Assembly: GCA_963082975.1 (NCBI GenBank)
Contig: OY720349.1
Span: forward strand, 61,626,501 to 61,690,500
Length of the DNA stretch: 64,000 bases
Source: Labia minor
Lineage: Eukaryota > Arthropoda > Insecta > Dermaptera > Spongiphoridae
Direction: 5' to 3'
Below, in pieces: positions 1 through 11,764 of this stretch. The notes below the pieces were generated by a model. The model was not told the origin of the DNA, ran no database searches, and saw nothing but the letters and a program-made list of their open reading frames with translations. Within the stretch, counting starts at the first letter, position 1. Each line of letters begins with the position of its first letter. The position numbers were made by a program, and so were the translations under genes.

Positions 1-419
1 TTAGCTATTAAACAGTGTATATCCATCAAATCGATCCGATAGGTCCATATTAATGCTTAGGAATTTTTCTTACTAATGTAAAATTATTTTTTTTTTATTG
101 ATATTCAGATGTAAATATATCTGTCGATGTTTATTTAATAATAATATTAAATTAAAGCTTTTCTCTTAACTAGTAGAAGGGAGTGAAAGAAGTCTCAATT
201 TTCAAATTCAAAAAAAAAAGAAAAAAAAAAAACAAAATAATAATAATAAAAATTTGAATAGTTTTAATGAACCGAACTTTTGATTTTTTTTTTTTTAGTA
301 TAAAAATAGAATGAAAAATGATGATTGTTGGTTAATGTCTGTCATTCAAGGCCAAGATTGGGCCCCGTATGTTTATCCTACTTTGTGCACCCCTGGTTTA
401 GTCAGTCAGTCCCTCTGCT
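1..419. other. AT-rich stretch, no gene seen
   Basis: A/T-rich sequence with poly-A and poly-T runs. From about 350 the composition becomes less AT-rich as the promoter-like island begins. No reading frame, RNA gene or repeat shared with the rest of the window was recognised. Confidence 0.6.
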
Positions 420-544
420 CTGAACAAATAAGAGGGACAAAGAGAGAGTGAAAGCGTAGTAATGGTGGGGTGCGCGGAGGGAGGGGGGGGGCTTGAGTAG
501 TGGGGGCGAACGCACGCCCGCACGCCCCTCAAGCGCAGTCACTC
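420..544 (+). promoter_or_regulatory. GC-rich promoter-like island
   Basis: This is one of the very few CpG-containing, G/C-rich patches in an extremely AT-rich window. It contains G runs (about 480-490), a GAGA-like stretch at 438-450 and a GC-rich inverted repeat whose outer arms are gcttgag (491-497) and ctcaagc (528-534). It ends at a TCAGTT motif (543-548) that fits the arthropod Initiator, placing a possible start at the A at 545. I see no clear TATA box at the proper distance. Composition and the good splice donor 170 bases downstream are the reasons for the call; the promoter role is inferred. Confidence 0.4.
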
Positions 545-715
545 AGTTGAAGGCTCGTCGTCGAGTTTCTCACTTCACGTTGTGTCGTAGTCGTTATCTG
601 TTATCGCATTCAAGTCAGGGTTGTACGGGGTGATTGCATTGAGAAATTTGTGTGCTCGTGAGGGTGGTTTTGTTTCTGACGACGGATACCCTTCATGTAT
701 TAAATGCTGTCAGTG
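545..715 (+). other. candidate first exon of a host gene (mostly 5' UTR)
   Basis: A moderately GC-rich stretch follows the Initiator-like TCAGTT and ends exactly at a strong 5' splice site, CAGTG|GTGAGT, with the GT at 716-717. Composition returns to AT-rich immediately after it. Within it the only ATGs are late: one at about 695 closes at once, and one at 704 reads M-L-S-V up to the splice site (phase 0), so the exon could be purely untranslated or could start a protein in its last four codons. The ATG context is weak. The strand, the sharp composition edge and the donor motif are seen; the existence of a transcript is inferred. It could be the first exon of a gene running rightward through this window. 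Confidence 0.4.
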
Positions 716-3700
716 GTGAGTTGAATAAACCGAAATATATATATATATATTCTCTAAAATCTATTTTCTTCAAAATAAATTTTATTAAATAAATAAATAA
801 CGGAGATTGGCCCATAAATTTCATTTAAATATTTAAATCAATAAAATATTCAATTAAATCAATAAAATGATCAAATTTATCAATAAAATGATCCAATTTA
901 TCAAATATATATGCAATCTTTTTTTATATTCTAATAAATATATACTATTTGTAAAAAGTGCATGAGTGTAAATCTAAATGAACAATTTACATTGGAAAAA
1001 TAATGAGTTTTTCATCCCCGTGTTATTGTTTTGTCACTTTTAACTACCCCCCTATTATCATGTAATCCTTATTTTTGAAGCGAAAGCCAAAAAAATCCGA
1101 AATTGTCACGTACTCGTTAAGAATCTTATGGATCACGTTCTACCCTTTGAGAAACACCACAATTTTCCATTAAGATTTTTTTTTTCTTTTTCTTTTTTAA
1201 TAAGCCGAGAGAAATGCTATTGGGTTTCATTAAAAATAAAAATGCTTGTTTATTTACCCATTAATTGAGCTAACATCACATAATATTCTTATAATATGTT
1301 TATTTACTAGAAAAATTAATTTATTTAAATTAGTCTATAATTATTTTTGTTTATTTCAATTTTTTTGTAAATTCTATTCTATTTGAATTGTATTCTCGAT
1401 TATATTGCATGTTGATGATTATAATATTTTTTTATTAAAAATATAGGAATAAAAAAATATGATTGATAATTAAAATTGACAAGAATAAAATACATTCAAT
1501 TTCAGGGGTTGAAAAAAATCAATATATAACAATTTAAAATTGTAAAATTTTATTCTCTTCTTATTAATAATTAAACTACTTTTTTTGAATTAATATATTT
1601 AAAATTATTTCATAATAAATTTCGAGAAACTTTCCTTATCGCCATAGTAATTTTATTCCTGTGTCGAGCAATTAATTTATCACCAAAATCAGACCTTCAT
1701 GACTACATCCTCAGATATTCAGAAATTTTTCTGTCCAATATTCTACTTCAAAAGATTATAATTATTTCTTTTGAATATTTATTTTATAATTAATAAATAA
1801 AATATCCATAGTTCAATAGTACTGAATTTACTTACTATATATTTTCGATTTTGATATTATATTTTTTCTTTCTAATTATTTCTATCATATTGCTATAAAA
1901 AATTGAATGTCTAATTAATTTTTGCTTTTAAACAAAAAAAAAAAAACTTCCTTTACTTGACTTATATAAATATATGTATATTACTTTTTCAATTATTATT
2001 AAAATACATAATTAACACGTAAAATAAGTTGCTGGTGTTGATGGCAGGAGGGGGAATGGGGGAATTTATTAAAAACTTTTTTTTCAAATTCTTTGTCATA
2101 TTTGCCACCTATAAATTTCATTCGAGCTAGTAAAAAGAAAAACTTGAAAAAAGCCGCTTCCGTTTTGATATTATATTTTTTTTTGCCGAAAGGAAGAAGG
2201 AGAGCTTTCTTTCTTTTAAAATGTAAATTATTTTATTGCTGATCTTGTAGTTGGCGGAATGTTTCGGCGAATGTCTAATTTCTCTTGAAGGGAATGAGAA
2301 AGAGAGATAGAGAAGAGAGAAAATAGACTATTTGATAAGATAACTAACAAAAGTGATTCCTTTCAAAAGATCAAAATTTTTATTTGTGAATAAAAATGAC
2401 ATTACTTACTTTAAATTTACTTTATTCATCTTTTTATTGTATTTCTAAATGAAATTTTAAATAATAAAATTTATAAAATATAAATAACCAATTTTAACTC
2501 TTAATTTGGTTAAAATTTGTTTTTATTTGTCTATTTATAAAAAAATTCATAAATAAATCCTTTTTACAGAAAAAAAAATTGGTTATTAAATTTATATTTA
2601 GCCAATTAATGGTGTAATTTAAAAAATAATGGTTAAGATTTAATCATTATAATAAATGTATACCTTTTTCATGTTTAATTTATTTAATAACGATTAAAGG
2701 TTCTGAATCAATGTTTGATAATTATTAACTACATATTTACAATTTCTATAATAAAGTATTCATGATAGTATTTATATATATAATTTATAGGATTATATTT
2801 CAAATCAAGGAGGTTTAAATTTTTCAACGATTTGTAAAAATATTTCAAGAAATTCCTAATCCAATATAATAATTTTATTTGAATAAAAGATCAACCGCTC
2901 AGAGTTAGGTATATGTGTGTTTACTTTAGTATTTTTTTTTTATTTATTTTTCATATTGAAATTCCTTTAAAATTATTATAAATATTATTTCAAAACCTTA
3001 TAATTTAAATATTAAATTTTTTTAAAGATTAGAGTCATTTAGAGACATCGTTAAAATTTTTTTTTTAATTTTTATTTTATAATATTAATTTTGAAAAAGA
3101 TTAAAACATATTTTAACTATAACTGTTTTATACCTAATTTCAATCTAAATAATAAATACATTTAATTTAATTTTTGAGAGAAAAAAAAAAATTGTTACAA
3201 ATTAATCATCATCGTCGTTGATGAAAAATAAAAAAACAAAAGACTGATGATACCTCTCAAATTAGAATCAAATTTGATCTCTTTCACCTTTCATTATTTT
3301 TTTTCTTATCATTATCAAGTTATTCATTATAAAGTTTACTTTGACAATACGACTGTCATTTTATTTTTTTTTTTTCATAATCCTTTCTTAAAAAAATTTT
3401 TAATTAAATTTAAAAGTTTACTTGAATAATCTTAATGTCAGGCTGCTTAGAAAGAGTCTTGTGTGTGCTGCATATGCCAGTCAATTTTAATAAATAAACC
3501 AATTTCTTTTTTTTTTTTTATTTTTTTTTTTAATTTTAATTAGAAATTAATAACAAGTTCCAAAATTATGAAAAGTAAGATGAAAGCTTTATTTCTTTAC
3601 TTTTAACACTAAATTAACATCATTTTTTCCGCATATTTTACACAATTTTAATATCAAGTAAAACACATGATGACTTAATAAATAAATAAATTAATTAAAT

Positions 3701-3973
3701 ATCAGCTTAACCTATAAACAAGAATAAATTATAAGAAAGGTCTACTATCAGTTTATAAAAATCCCTTTATAATCCAGTTTCTATTAAATATACTTCTTTT
3801 AACTTCCCTTAATGCTTATCGATCCCCCTCTTTTTACTACCAAATTTGTATTCATTCATATTACGTTGAATGTATATATAAGAATCTTTTTTTTAAGTAA
3901 AATGTTAAAAATTTATCTTTGCGTTGGAACATATTTTTTAATTTTATATTTTAAGCCAAGCCATTTACCTTGA
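716..3973. other. AT-rich non-coding stretch (possible intron)
   Basis: No supportable gene. It includes an (AT)n run at about 738-751 and many A/T homopolymers. A slightly less AT-rich patch at about 2035-2300 contains a purine-rich segment (agaaagagagatagagaagag) and could be a regulatory island, but nothing in it translates convincingly. The 60-codon frame at 3247-3429 is F/L/I-rich low-complexity translation of T-rich DNA and is not believed. Confidence 0.6.
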
Positions 3974-4084
3974 ATTCAAATCAAAGCAGCATTGGCGGAA
4001 TGGAAAGACCGAGAGACCCTTAAAAGTATCCACAAACGGCCTGAACATAAACGTACATCAAACGAATGGTGCTATATATTTTAA
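3974..4084 (+). other. short open stretch of protein-like composition
   Basis: A 36-codon open stretch between two in-frame stops in a less AT-rich patch. Its translation contains AALAEWKDRETLKSIHKRPE, which is balanced and hydrophilic, unlike the F/I/K/N-rich noise elsewhere. There is no ATG and no family resemblance that I recognise. It could be an exon piece, an old transposon fragment, or chance. No strong splice sites flank it (AG within tcaaag at about 3985 is possible). Confidence 0.15.
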
Positions 4085-6469
4085 GGGAAAAAAAATTGAA
4101 ACCCATGTCTTCTCTACATACTGAGGCAATAATATCATATCATTCATCCTCTACTATCTCATCTCCATCACTATATATATTATAAAATAATACTTTGATA
4201 TTATACGTTTTTGAATTTTAATGCTATAAAAAATTATATATTACAAATATTTACTAAAATTATTTATTATGATATTTATTGTATTTCCCCCCAGTATATG
4301 GGCTGTTTATTTTTTAGTATATATCAGATCCATAGTTTATTCATAAATTTAAAATTAGTAACAAGAGTGGGGATGTTTTTTACACTTAAAATAGCCTATT
4401 TTATTTACAATTGGTTCTTGATACAAATGTTTAATTGGGCGTAAAATTTGAGTTCTTATTTATACCTTCATAATTCTCCATCCATTCTCCTTCCAACCTG
4501 ATTTCCCTGTTTTATTATTTTCTTAAGGTCCCTTACAGGTCATTAAGATAATTTTATTCTGTAAACATCTATTGACCTCTTTTTTTTTGTCAACCATACT
4601 TTTAAATCACTAATAAATAAATTAATTGTGTTTGGTAAATGAAAAAACTTATTTTTTATAAAGAGTAATTAGTAAATTAGTAAATATTAATGTGATGTAA
4701 TATATAGCAATTGGATAATAATAATCATCATTTCCCTTTCTACTAAAAACTTCTGGCGATTTAAGTTGATTTTCAATTTAATCATATATTAATTAATATT
4801 TACTCTTTTATTAAATAAATACAAATTAACTATTATTTAATTTAGTTTGATATGTTTATATTTAGATATGGGTATAAAGATGGATTAAGGAAGAAAACAA
4901 TATTATATGACTATAACATAATTAAAAATAAAAATCTAATAATTCATTTTCATATAAGTATTGATTACTTATATTTAGAAATAAAAAACAAATATCTAAT
5001 ATATAGTAATAACTTTTGACTTTTAAGTGTCACTTGACTTTTAACAATTTTCTAAGATGTAATCACACCTTGAACTTTAAACAGGATAAATAATTTTCTT
5101 TTAGAGAAATATCAAATATAAATTTACTATCACAAATTAATATTGAAGTGTATACTTAAAGCAAGTTATTAATGATTTTATATAATTTTGAAAAAAGTTA
5201 ACCGTAATATTTTTTTTATTCATATCTATGAAACATTATATATTAAATAAATTCTTTTGGCATTATTAACTCACAAAATGGATGGATTCTAATAATTTTG
5301 ATAAATTGTAGAATAAAAAATAACATCAATGTGAGGAAACGCATAATATATATTTATTCTTACAATCATTCAATCTTTTTACTCAGATTTGTCAAAACTA
5401 TTAAGTACAGGTATATATCGTTTAACCTCGTAGTTTAAAATCAAAAAAAGTACATAGTTTCAAGTACTTTTATATCAAATCAATAATTTTTTTACATTCA
5501 GATAAATAATTATCGTATGAAAAGAATTTTAGTTGTTTTTTTTATATAAAATGTTTTTTACTTTTATTTTTAGTAATTTTTTAGTTTTAAAATACGGTTT
5601 TTCAATATATGTATATGTAATCTTATTTAATACTATGGTACTTTTTCTAGTTTAATCAAAAACTTGTTATAACATTATTTCAACATCTTATATTATGCCG
5701 TTTTTGTTTTAAGTTATAAACGATGGAACGCATCTACTACGTTATACGATATTAATCTCTAATTTAATATTCCTAATACATCTCTCGTTCTCTAATGTTA
5801 TCATCGACGCCTCAAAATACTATAAATAAATTAAATATGAAATGGAGTTTGATATTAAAAAACTCTCCTTTAATTACTCTAATTTGTTCTTTATTGCATT
5901 CTTAAAAACTTTCACCTAAAACTACAAAATAAACGTTAAATTTCGTTTAATTGATATACATTACTTGGATATAATCCAGTAATTATTGACACGTGAAAAC
6001 ACGTATTTCGCAATTAATCACTAAAGTTACCATTTTAAGCTATCCATTAGTAATTCAAACCACTTTAGTTATTCTGCTAATAAAATCTTCTTTCTATTTT
6101 AACTACAGTATTCAACCTCTGCATCTTGAAATTTTCAATAAAACCTAATTACTTAATATCATATTTATGTATATTCACAACTAAACTAAATCTTTATCCC
6201 TTTCAGACAGTTAACTAATATTATTAAATTAATTATTATATGTAGCATTAGAACATGTAATCTTATCTTATTATGCTAGCTAAAATTGTATATATATTTC
6301 TATGTATATATAACCATTGGTTCTCAAAAACCAGCTCTAACGATTTTTTTCAAATTTACACTAGATATAGTATTTATAAAGAAAAATTGAGTTTTATTGA
6401 TCACATCTCTTGAAACTTACAGCTTCATTATTAATTTCTTAATTGAAAATTATATATGGGTGACGTAAA
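4085..6469. other. AT-rich non-coding stretch
   Basis: No gene, RNA or recognisable transposon was found. The 77-codon frame at 4211-4444 translates to hydrophobic low-complexity sequence typical of T-rich DNA and was not accepted. Confidence 0.6.
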
Positions 6470-7160
6470 TGGCATCCATTTTGAAATTTTAATCCCGCCT
6501 TTTTTTAATTTTGTATTAATATTTTTTTTATATTTAAAATATTTTAAAATTTATTATTTAATTTCGAAATAAAATTAAAAATATTTATTTTTAATAAAAT
6601 ATATATATATATTTATTAATCTCTCTCAAAAAAAAAATAACAACAAAATAAAAAATGGTTTTGAAATAATTTTTTTTTTTTTTTAATCTATTATTTTTTA
6701 ATAAATTAATTAATAAATTACTATTTTATATTTATTTATTCATTGTTCTTTTATTAAATTTAATATTTATTAATATTATTTATTATTTATCGATGACATA
6801 TGACATTCATATTGAAATTTTACTCCCGCTTTTTTTTTAAATATTTAAAATATTTTAAAATAAAATTCATTATTTAATTTCGAAATAAAATTAAAAATAT
6901 TTATTTTTAATAAAATATATATATATTTATTAATCTCTCTCAAAAAAAAACAACAAAACAAATAAATGTCTTTGAAAGATGGTAAAAATATCTTTCTAAT
7001 TATCAAAATATATCATAGACCAGCGGTAAGAACAATTGTTTTTACTCCCCGAGTTCGAAGGATCGAAACTCGCCGCGTTCATTTTGTTTTTTATCTATTT
7101 TAGTGATTTATTTATTCATTGTTCTTTTATTAATTAAGTTTTAGATAGTTTTATAATTTT
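6470..7160. repeat. tandem duplication of a ~330-370 bp AT-rich unit
   Basis: About 190 bases at 6470-6660 recur at 6796-6975 in the same orientation: both contain a cattttgaaattttaatcccgc-like start, then ttcgaaataaaattaaaaat, an (AT)n stretch, ttattaatctctctcaaaa and a poly-A/CAA tail. The downstream segment containing cattgttcttttatta also occurs twice (about 6730 and 7105). The second unit carries an additional tRNA-like segment. Divergence is modest, with small indels, so the duplication is fairly recent compared with other repeats here. Confidence 0.6.
7015..7065 (+). repeat. tRNA-like segment, possible SINE head
   Basis: tagaccagcggtaag (from 7016) resembles a pol III A box, and gagttcgaagg (7051-7061) resembles a B box, with about 35 bases between them as in tRNA genes. 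The segment does not fold as a full cloverleaf by eye and lacks an acceptor stem, so it is more likely the head of a tRNA-derived SINE than a tRNA gene. The AT-rich body downstream is shared with about 41215-41280. Confidence 0.35.
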
Positions 7161-7184
7161 TAATATTTTTTCAATAAAATATTA

Positions 7185-7360
7185 TTTAATACATTTAATA
7201 ATTGTAATAAATAATTAAAGAATTGTATATCAATATTTTTTAAAGGGTAGAGCGAGCTCGGTGTCCCAAGTATTAATATTACCAGCCAAACCCAATATAA
7301 TAATGAATTTTTTTTTTTTAACTTAATTACCTAGCCGAGGCTCGGGGTCCCGGTGTGATC
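7185..7360 (+). repeat. family E repeat, copy 1
   Basis: The unit begins with an AT-rich lead (acatttaataattgtaataa) shared with 41219 onward, then a core with gagctcggtgtccca, ggtattaatattaccagcc-like sequence and aaaccc, a T-rich spacer and a GC-rich block gccgaggctcggggtcccgg. The same core recurs at 7490-7600, 41278-41365 and, interrupted, at 40985-41200. It is an unclassified interspersed repeat. The GC-rich end contains an A-box-like motif in some copies, so it may be SINE-related. Confidence 0.55.
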
Positions 7361-7489
7361 TTAATATATTGTCAGAATTAGATAAATAATGTAGAGAAAA
7401 ATTATTTAAAAATAGATATTTATTTAAATGAAATAAAATTATTTAATTTACAGAATGAAAATGTCTATAATAATGTCTAAACATTTTTT

Positions 7490-7600
7490 CGAGCGACAGC
7501 TCGGTATCCCAGGTATTAATATTACCAGCCAAACCCAATAATAATGAATCATTTTTTTTAACTTAAGTACCGAGCCGAGGCTCGGGGTCCCGGTACTACA
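7490..7600 (+). repeat. family E repeat, copy 2
   Basis: The core is gacagctcggtatccca, then ggtattaatattaccagcc, aaacccaataataatgaatc, a T run and accgagccgaggctcgg. The last part contains the perfect inverted repeat ccgagcc-ga-ggctcgg. It lies about 240 bases after copy 1, in the same orientation, so the two may be a local tandem. Confidence 0.55.
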
Positions 7601-7790
7601 TAATAATCTAACATCTTAATTAATTTTTGTTCTCTAACTTTTGTTTTATATTTTTACTTTCCCGCATACTTCGTATAAGGGAAGTATTGGAATCGTCAAA
7701 AATTTCGACTTCGAGATTTTGATAGATCTTGACGTTTTAGACCTCCCTGAGTCGGAAAATACCATTTTTGGAATTATGTCTGTGTGTGTG

Positions 7791-7814
7791 TATGTATGTA
7801 TGTATGTATGTATG

Positions 7815-7844
<30 letters not shown>
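7791..7844 (+). repeat. (TATG)n microsatellite
   Basis: Roughly thirteen TATG units preceded by a short (TG)n run, located where the HINE-like families carry their internal simple-sequence block. Confidence 0.95.
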
Positions 7845-7845
<1 letters not shown>

Positions 7846-8145
7846 TGTCTGTAAGCAAATTTACTCAAAAACTAATCAAGCTAGGACTTCGAAATTTGGT
7901 ACACCGATATTATTCACAGTTTGTAGATTTCTATCAAAATTTCGTCAAAATCGGTTAACCGGAAGTGGTACTTTACCTACACTGGTTGCGTTTACCTTTC
8001 AAGTAAAGTACCAGTTTGCTTCGAGATATTTGCTTCATATTTTGTATATAGATTTAAAAATATGAAAAAAATTCAGATACCAAATTTCATCATGATCTAA
8101 CTACCGGAAGTGACATTTTACCTATACAAGTAGCGTTTCCTTTTT

Positions 8146-8652
8146 ACCGACCGACGATAGTAAGGGAGGTATTGTTTTCACACCAAATTTCAATTTTTTA
8201 GGTACATATCTTCACGAATCATGCATTTTCTTAACAGAAAAAAGTATTTTTAGCATGATGTCTGTCCGTCCGTCCGCTGTGTGTCCGTAGAGATGTGTAT
8301 AGCTTGAACGGCTCAACGGATTTTGATAAAATTTGGTATATTTACTTAATGCATCAGTATGATAAATGGATCAACTTTTGGTGCAAATTCGGAAACCGGA
8401 AGTGCTAGTATTGCCGATCGAAGAGAGGAAGTAAAGGGTTATTTTCATATCAAATTTCACGTGAAGGCATATCTCCCCGTGTTATGCACTTTGTATTGGT
8501 TTTATCCTCGAGAAAAATCATCTTCATTAGTTTTTTCTTAATTTAAAATTATATGACGTCACCCAGCACTTCATGACGTCACAGCCAGCCCTTATATATT
8601 ATAAATAAAATAAAATTAAAAATATTTATATTATATCCATATCTGTTTTTTT
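8146..8652 (+). mobile_element. family A HINE-like element, 5' part, nested in family D
   Basis: It starts with accgaccgacgatagtaagg and contains the short GTCC-type block at about 8262-8276, the core tgataaaatttggtatattt, the ggaaaccggaagtg box and two TGACGTCA-like sites (tatgacgtcacc, catgacgtcacag). It stops before the 3' inverted motif and hairpin seen in full copies (20526-21155, 55379-56007), so it is 3' truncated or the junction has decayed. Confidence 0.65.
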
Positions 8653-8770
8653 TACATTTAAAATATCAGTTAACCGGAAGTAGCACTTTATTACATTCTA
8701 AATATTCATTCACAACTCTTTATACCTATTTATATGCGGGAAAGTCTAGGGGAGGACACTCCCGCTTATT

Positions 8771-9340
8771 TAATTTATTATTTTACTAGTTTATCACACA
8801 AATTGATTATCAATAATTTAAATACATTTTTAAAAGAGGAAATTTAAAATTTCTTTTTAAAAGTTAAAAACAAAATTATGATATATAATTTTTATTTTCG
8901 TATTTTATATACATATATAAATAATATATAAGTAATTAAAATAGAAAAATCTATTTGTAAGGAAAAAAAAATCGAAATAAATTAAATTAATCTAAATTAA
9001 ATCAAATATTTAAATTAAGAAAAATTTTATTTCTTTCATTAACTAGCTATATTATATACCAATTAGAATATACTTTTAGATTCGATAAAAGCTTTTACAT
9101 GGTTTTTCAACAAAATTTATTCACTGTGAATTAAGTTACTCTCCGTATTAAATAATATTGATGTTTAAAAGATGATTTTTCCTTGGACATGATCGAATAA
9201 TAAATCTTCGTTATTGTTTATTATGACAAATTAAATTTTCCCTTTAAAGCTCGATTATCCCGGGTGCTTTTTGAAACTATAAATCGATACCAGATAAGAT
9301 TGGTGGTTTAGGGGTTGTTTAGGGTCTGATTTTCCCCCAG
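8771..9340. other. AT-rich non-coding stretch
   Basis: No gene seen. Composition becomes less AT-rich after about 9240. Confidence 0.5.
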
Positions 9341-9478
9341 GATAAAGAGAAACGGAAAGCCCATGTCTGTCTGTCTAGCTGTCATTGTCAATTTTATGCT
9401 CTAGTCCCTCTCTATTGGGAGGGGACATTTATTTCCATTTACCATATGGAACCAAATGAATTAGAGATAGAAAATTAG
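9341..9478 (+). other. candidate exon after a strong splice acceptor
   Basis: A good acceptor with pyrimidine tract (gattttcccccag, AG at 9339-9340) is followed by a 45-codon open frame ending at TAG 9476-9478. The start reads DKEKRKAHVC and the end MEPNELEIEN. A second frame is open for 20 codons. There is no family match I recognise, cysteine content is high in the middle, and the composition drifts to AT at the end. It could be a terminal exon on the + strand or a non-coding island. Confidence 0.2.
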
Positions 9479-11764
9479 TCAACAAATATTATATATAATC
9501 TTAAAATAATAATTAATTTATTATCAATCAAATTCAATTATTTTTTTATTCATTCTATAATAATATTCTTAAGTTTATAGGATATATAAGATTCATTTTA
9601 ATATTCTTTTGAGATATTATAATTAAATCACTGAATTATTTTAGTATTTTTCTAATTAAAATTTATTTAATATTATACATATATTTTTTTAAAAAAAATT
9701 ACAATCTATTCTATTATATTTCAATACAGTTGATTATTTTCAGACACTTCGAAATATTGAAATATGGATATTGTTTTGTGTGTTTACTTAACAATGTTTC
9801 TATATGATTTCGGATGGGACTGCCTCTGTTTATTTTACACCTGGACAATCGTGTCTGGGTATTCTAAAACAAATTTATTTACATTCCTACTCATTCAATT
9901 TTGTTTAAAATTTGTTCAAATTATTTGATTGAGACAGTAGAATTATTGAAATTTATTTAGTGAAAATCAAAAAAAAAAAATGGTTTAATATAAAATGTTT
10001 TTGAGAATTGTAAAAAAATATTATTTAAGGAATATATGTCTATGTAAAAGTTATGAAAAATCAATTGATCTAATTACTGAGAATACCGACTTGATAGATG
10101 TATATATTTCAAATTATTAATTAGGACTTTACCCTTTGATTACCCCAAGTTACTTTCACTTTGGTCTTGCAGCAATTTCAATCTATCTTCAATAGAGAAA
10201 GCAGACCCTTGCTTAAATGTAATTATTTTTATTAAAAATATATAGAGTACCTTCTGTCCTACATAACTATATTGGTGTCGGTAAACATTTGGATAATATA
10301 TATGGTATATAGAAATAGATCCGTCATTTCATCCTCTTATATTCTTATTCCTAAGGCGACCAGATCTTAACAATGATAATTCGGCAAATTGCCATAGAAC
10401 TCAAAAAATAGTGTTAGAAATTAATTTCAACTTAAGTACATCTATAAGACATAGTAATTTACAAATAAACATTAAGTAAATAACATTAAGTTAATAAAAA
10501 TAAAATTATGTATTTTAATTTAGTAAATTGCTGTCTTTGTTTAAAATGTTATCAAACTTTTGCAAGGATTTGTTAAATTCGATTTATTTGACACATAAAC
10601 TGGCCCTCAAAATCTCAACATTGTGATTTTTCTGATGTCCACCGTTTATTTATCGTAAAACAACGCCTACAGTCGCAGCATTAGTTTCTGCCAAGGAGTT
10701 TATTATATGGCAAATGATTTATTTCTAAATGATTAATATTACCAATATTTGAACATTTTGAACGAAACGGCTGGAGAACTTACATATCGTATAGCCACTT
10801 CGTTAATTAAATATAATAAAGGGTTATAAATAATAAAATAAATTTTCCATAAAATTTTACTAAAGATTCGTTTACATAAATATTTTATTCTGCATCTATA
10901 GTTTTTAAGATTTTTTTAAATGAATCTTTCAATATATCTAATTAAATAAAATATAAAATAATCGAGCTCTCTTGTAAATACATTCGAAAAAATAGTGTTC
11001 TACTGTATTATTTTTTACTTCAATATTATTTCTTGGGAATTATTGTCTTCCTTGATTAAGTTAAATAAATATATAAAACAAGAAAATATAGTTTTAACTC
11101 TATTATTTATACAAATTATCAGCAAAGGACTACAAAATAGATGAGTTAAATATATAGATACTATATATTTAATTTAAATACAATATTACTTTTATTATCC
11201 TTTTATCTTACAAAGTTGCTTCATAGAGTTGGATGTTAACCTTACATTGTCGTCCTAACTGAATTAATGGAGTGTAAAGGGTTAATTATTTTTGGACAAA
11301 ATATTCTAAATTTATTTTTTATTTTTAAATTATGTATTCTTTTTGTTTAATTTCTAGAAAAAATATTTTACAATATATTACTATCATTAAAATTAACAAA
11401 TTTCATAATTTTTCTTGAAACAAATAAATTATTTTTAAAATTTATATAAAACAGAAATAAATAAAATTGAAATTTTTGTATAATTTTACGTAAAATTAAA
11501 AAATTTATGAATAAAAATTTTCATAAAAATTAATTATACTAATAAAAGTATTCTTGAATGATTAGTAATTTAATTAAAAGAAAAAAGAATAAGGCAACTA
11601 GGAGCTTAGATAGTCTAAGAATCAAAATTTTATTGAAAAAAAATTGTGCTACAAAATATGGAAAAGCTATATTGGTAATTAAATTTTGTCTTTTTGGGTG
11701 ACACGTAGTATCATAGTTTTCATTTAAATCACATGAAGCTACCTATAGTTTGTTTGAAGCACCT
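9479..11764. other. AT-rich non-coding stretch
   Basis: No gene seen. A patch at 10560-10800 is slightly less AT-rich but has no persuasive frame or repeat match within the window. Confidence 0.55.

Larger units (their letters stand above)
7656..8770 (+). mobile_element. family D Helentron/HINE-like element, interrupted by a family A element
   Basis: The 5' end carries actttcccgc (7656-7665). Near the 3' end the inverted copy gcgggaaagt lies at 8736-8745, followed by a short hairpin with stem gggag/ctccc and loop gaca (8750-8763) and then a T-rich flank. Between them are a TG/TATG simple-sequence block (7780-7844), a conserved core (gaaatttggtacacc, then cggttaaccggaagtggta) and, inserted at about 8146-8652, a 5' part of a family A element. 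After the insertion the D sequence resumes with cagttaaccggaagtagca. This layout is that of non-autonomous Helentron-associated (DINE-1-like) elements. It encodes nothing; frames at 7641-7958 are simple-repeat translations. Confidence 0.6.

Noticed and set aside
7641-8065. Overlapping frames of 70-105 codons around a TATG repeat
   Set aside because: The protein is mostly translated microsatellite (MYVCMYVC, HTYIHTYI); the region is a non-coding HINE-like element.
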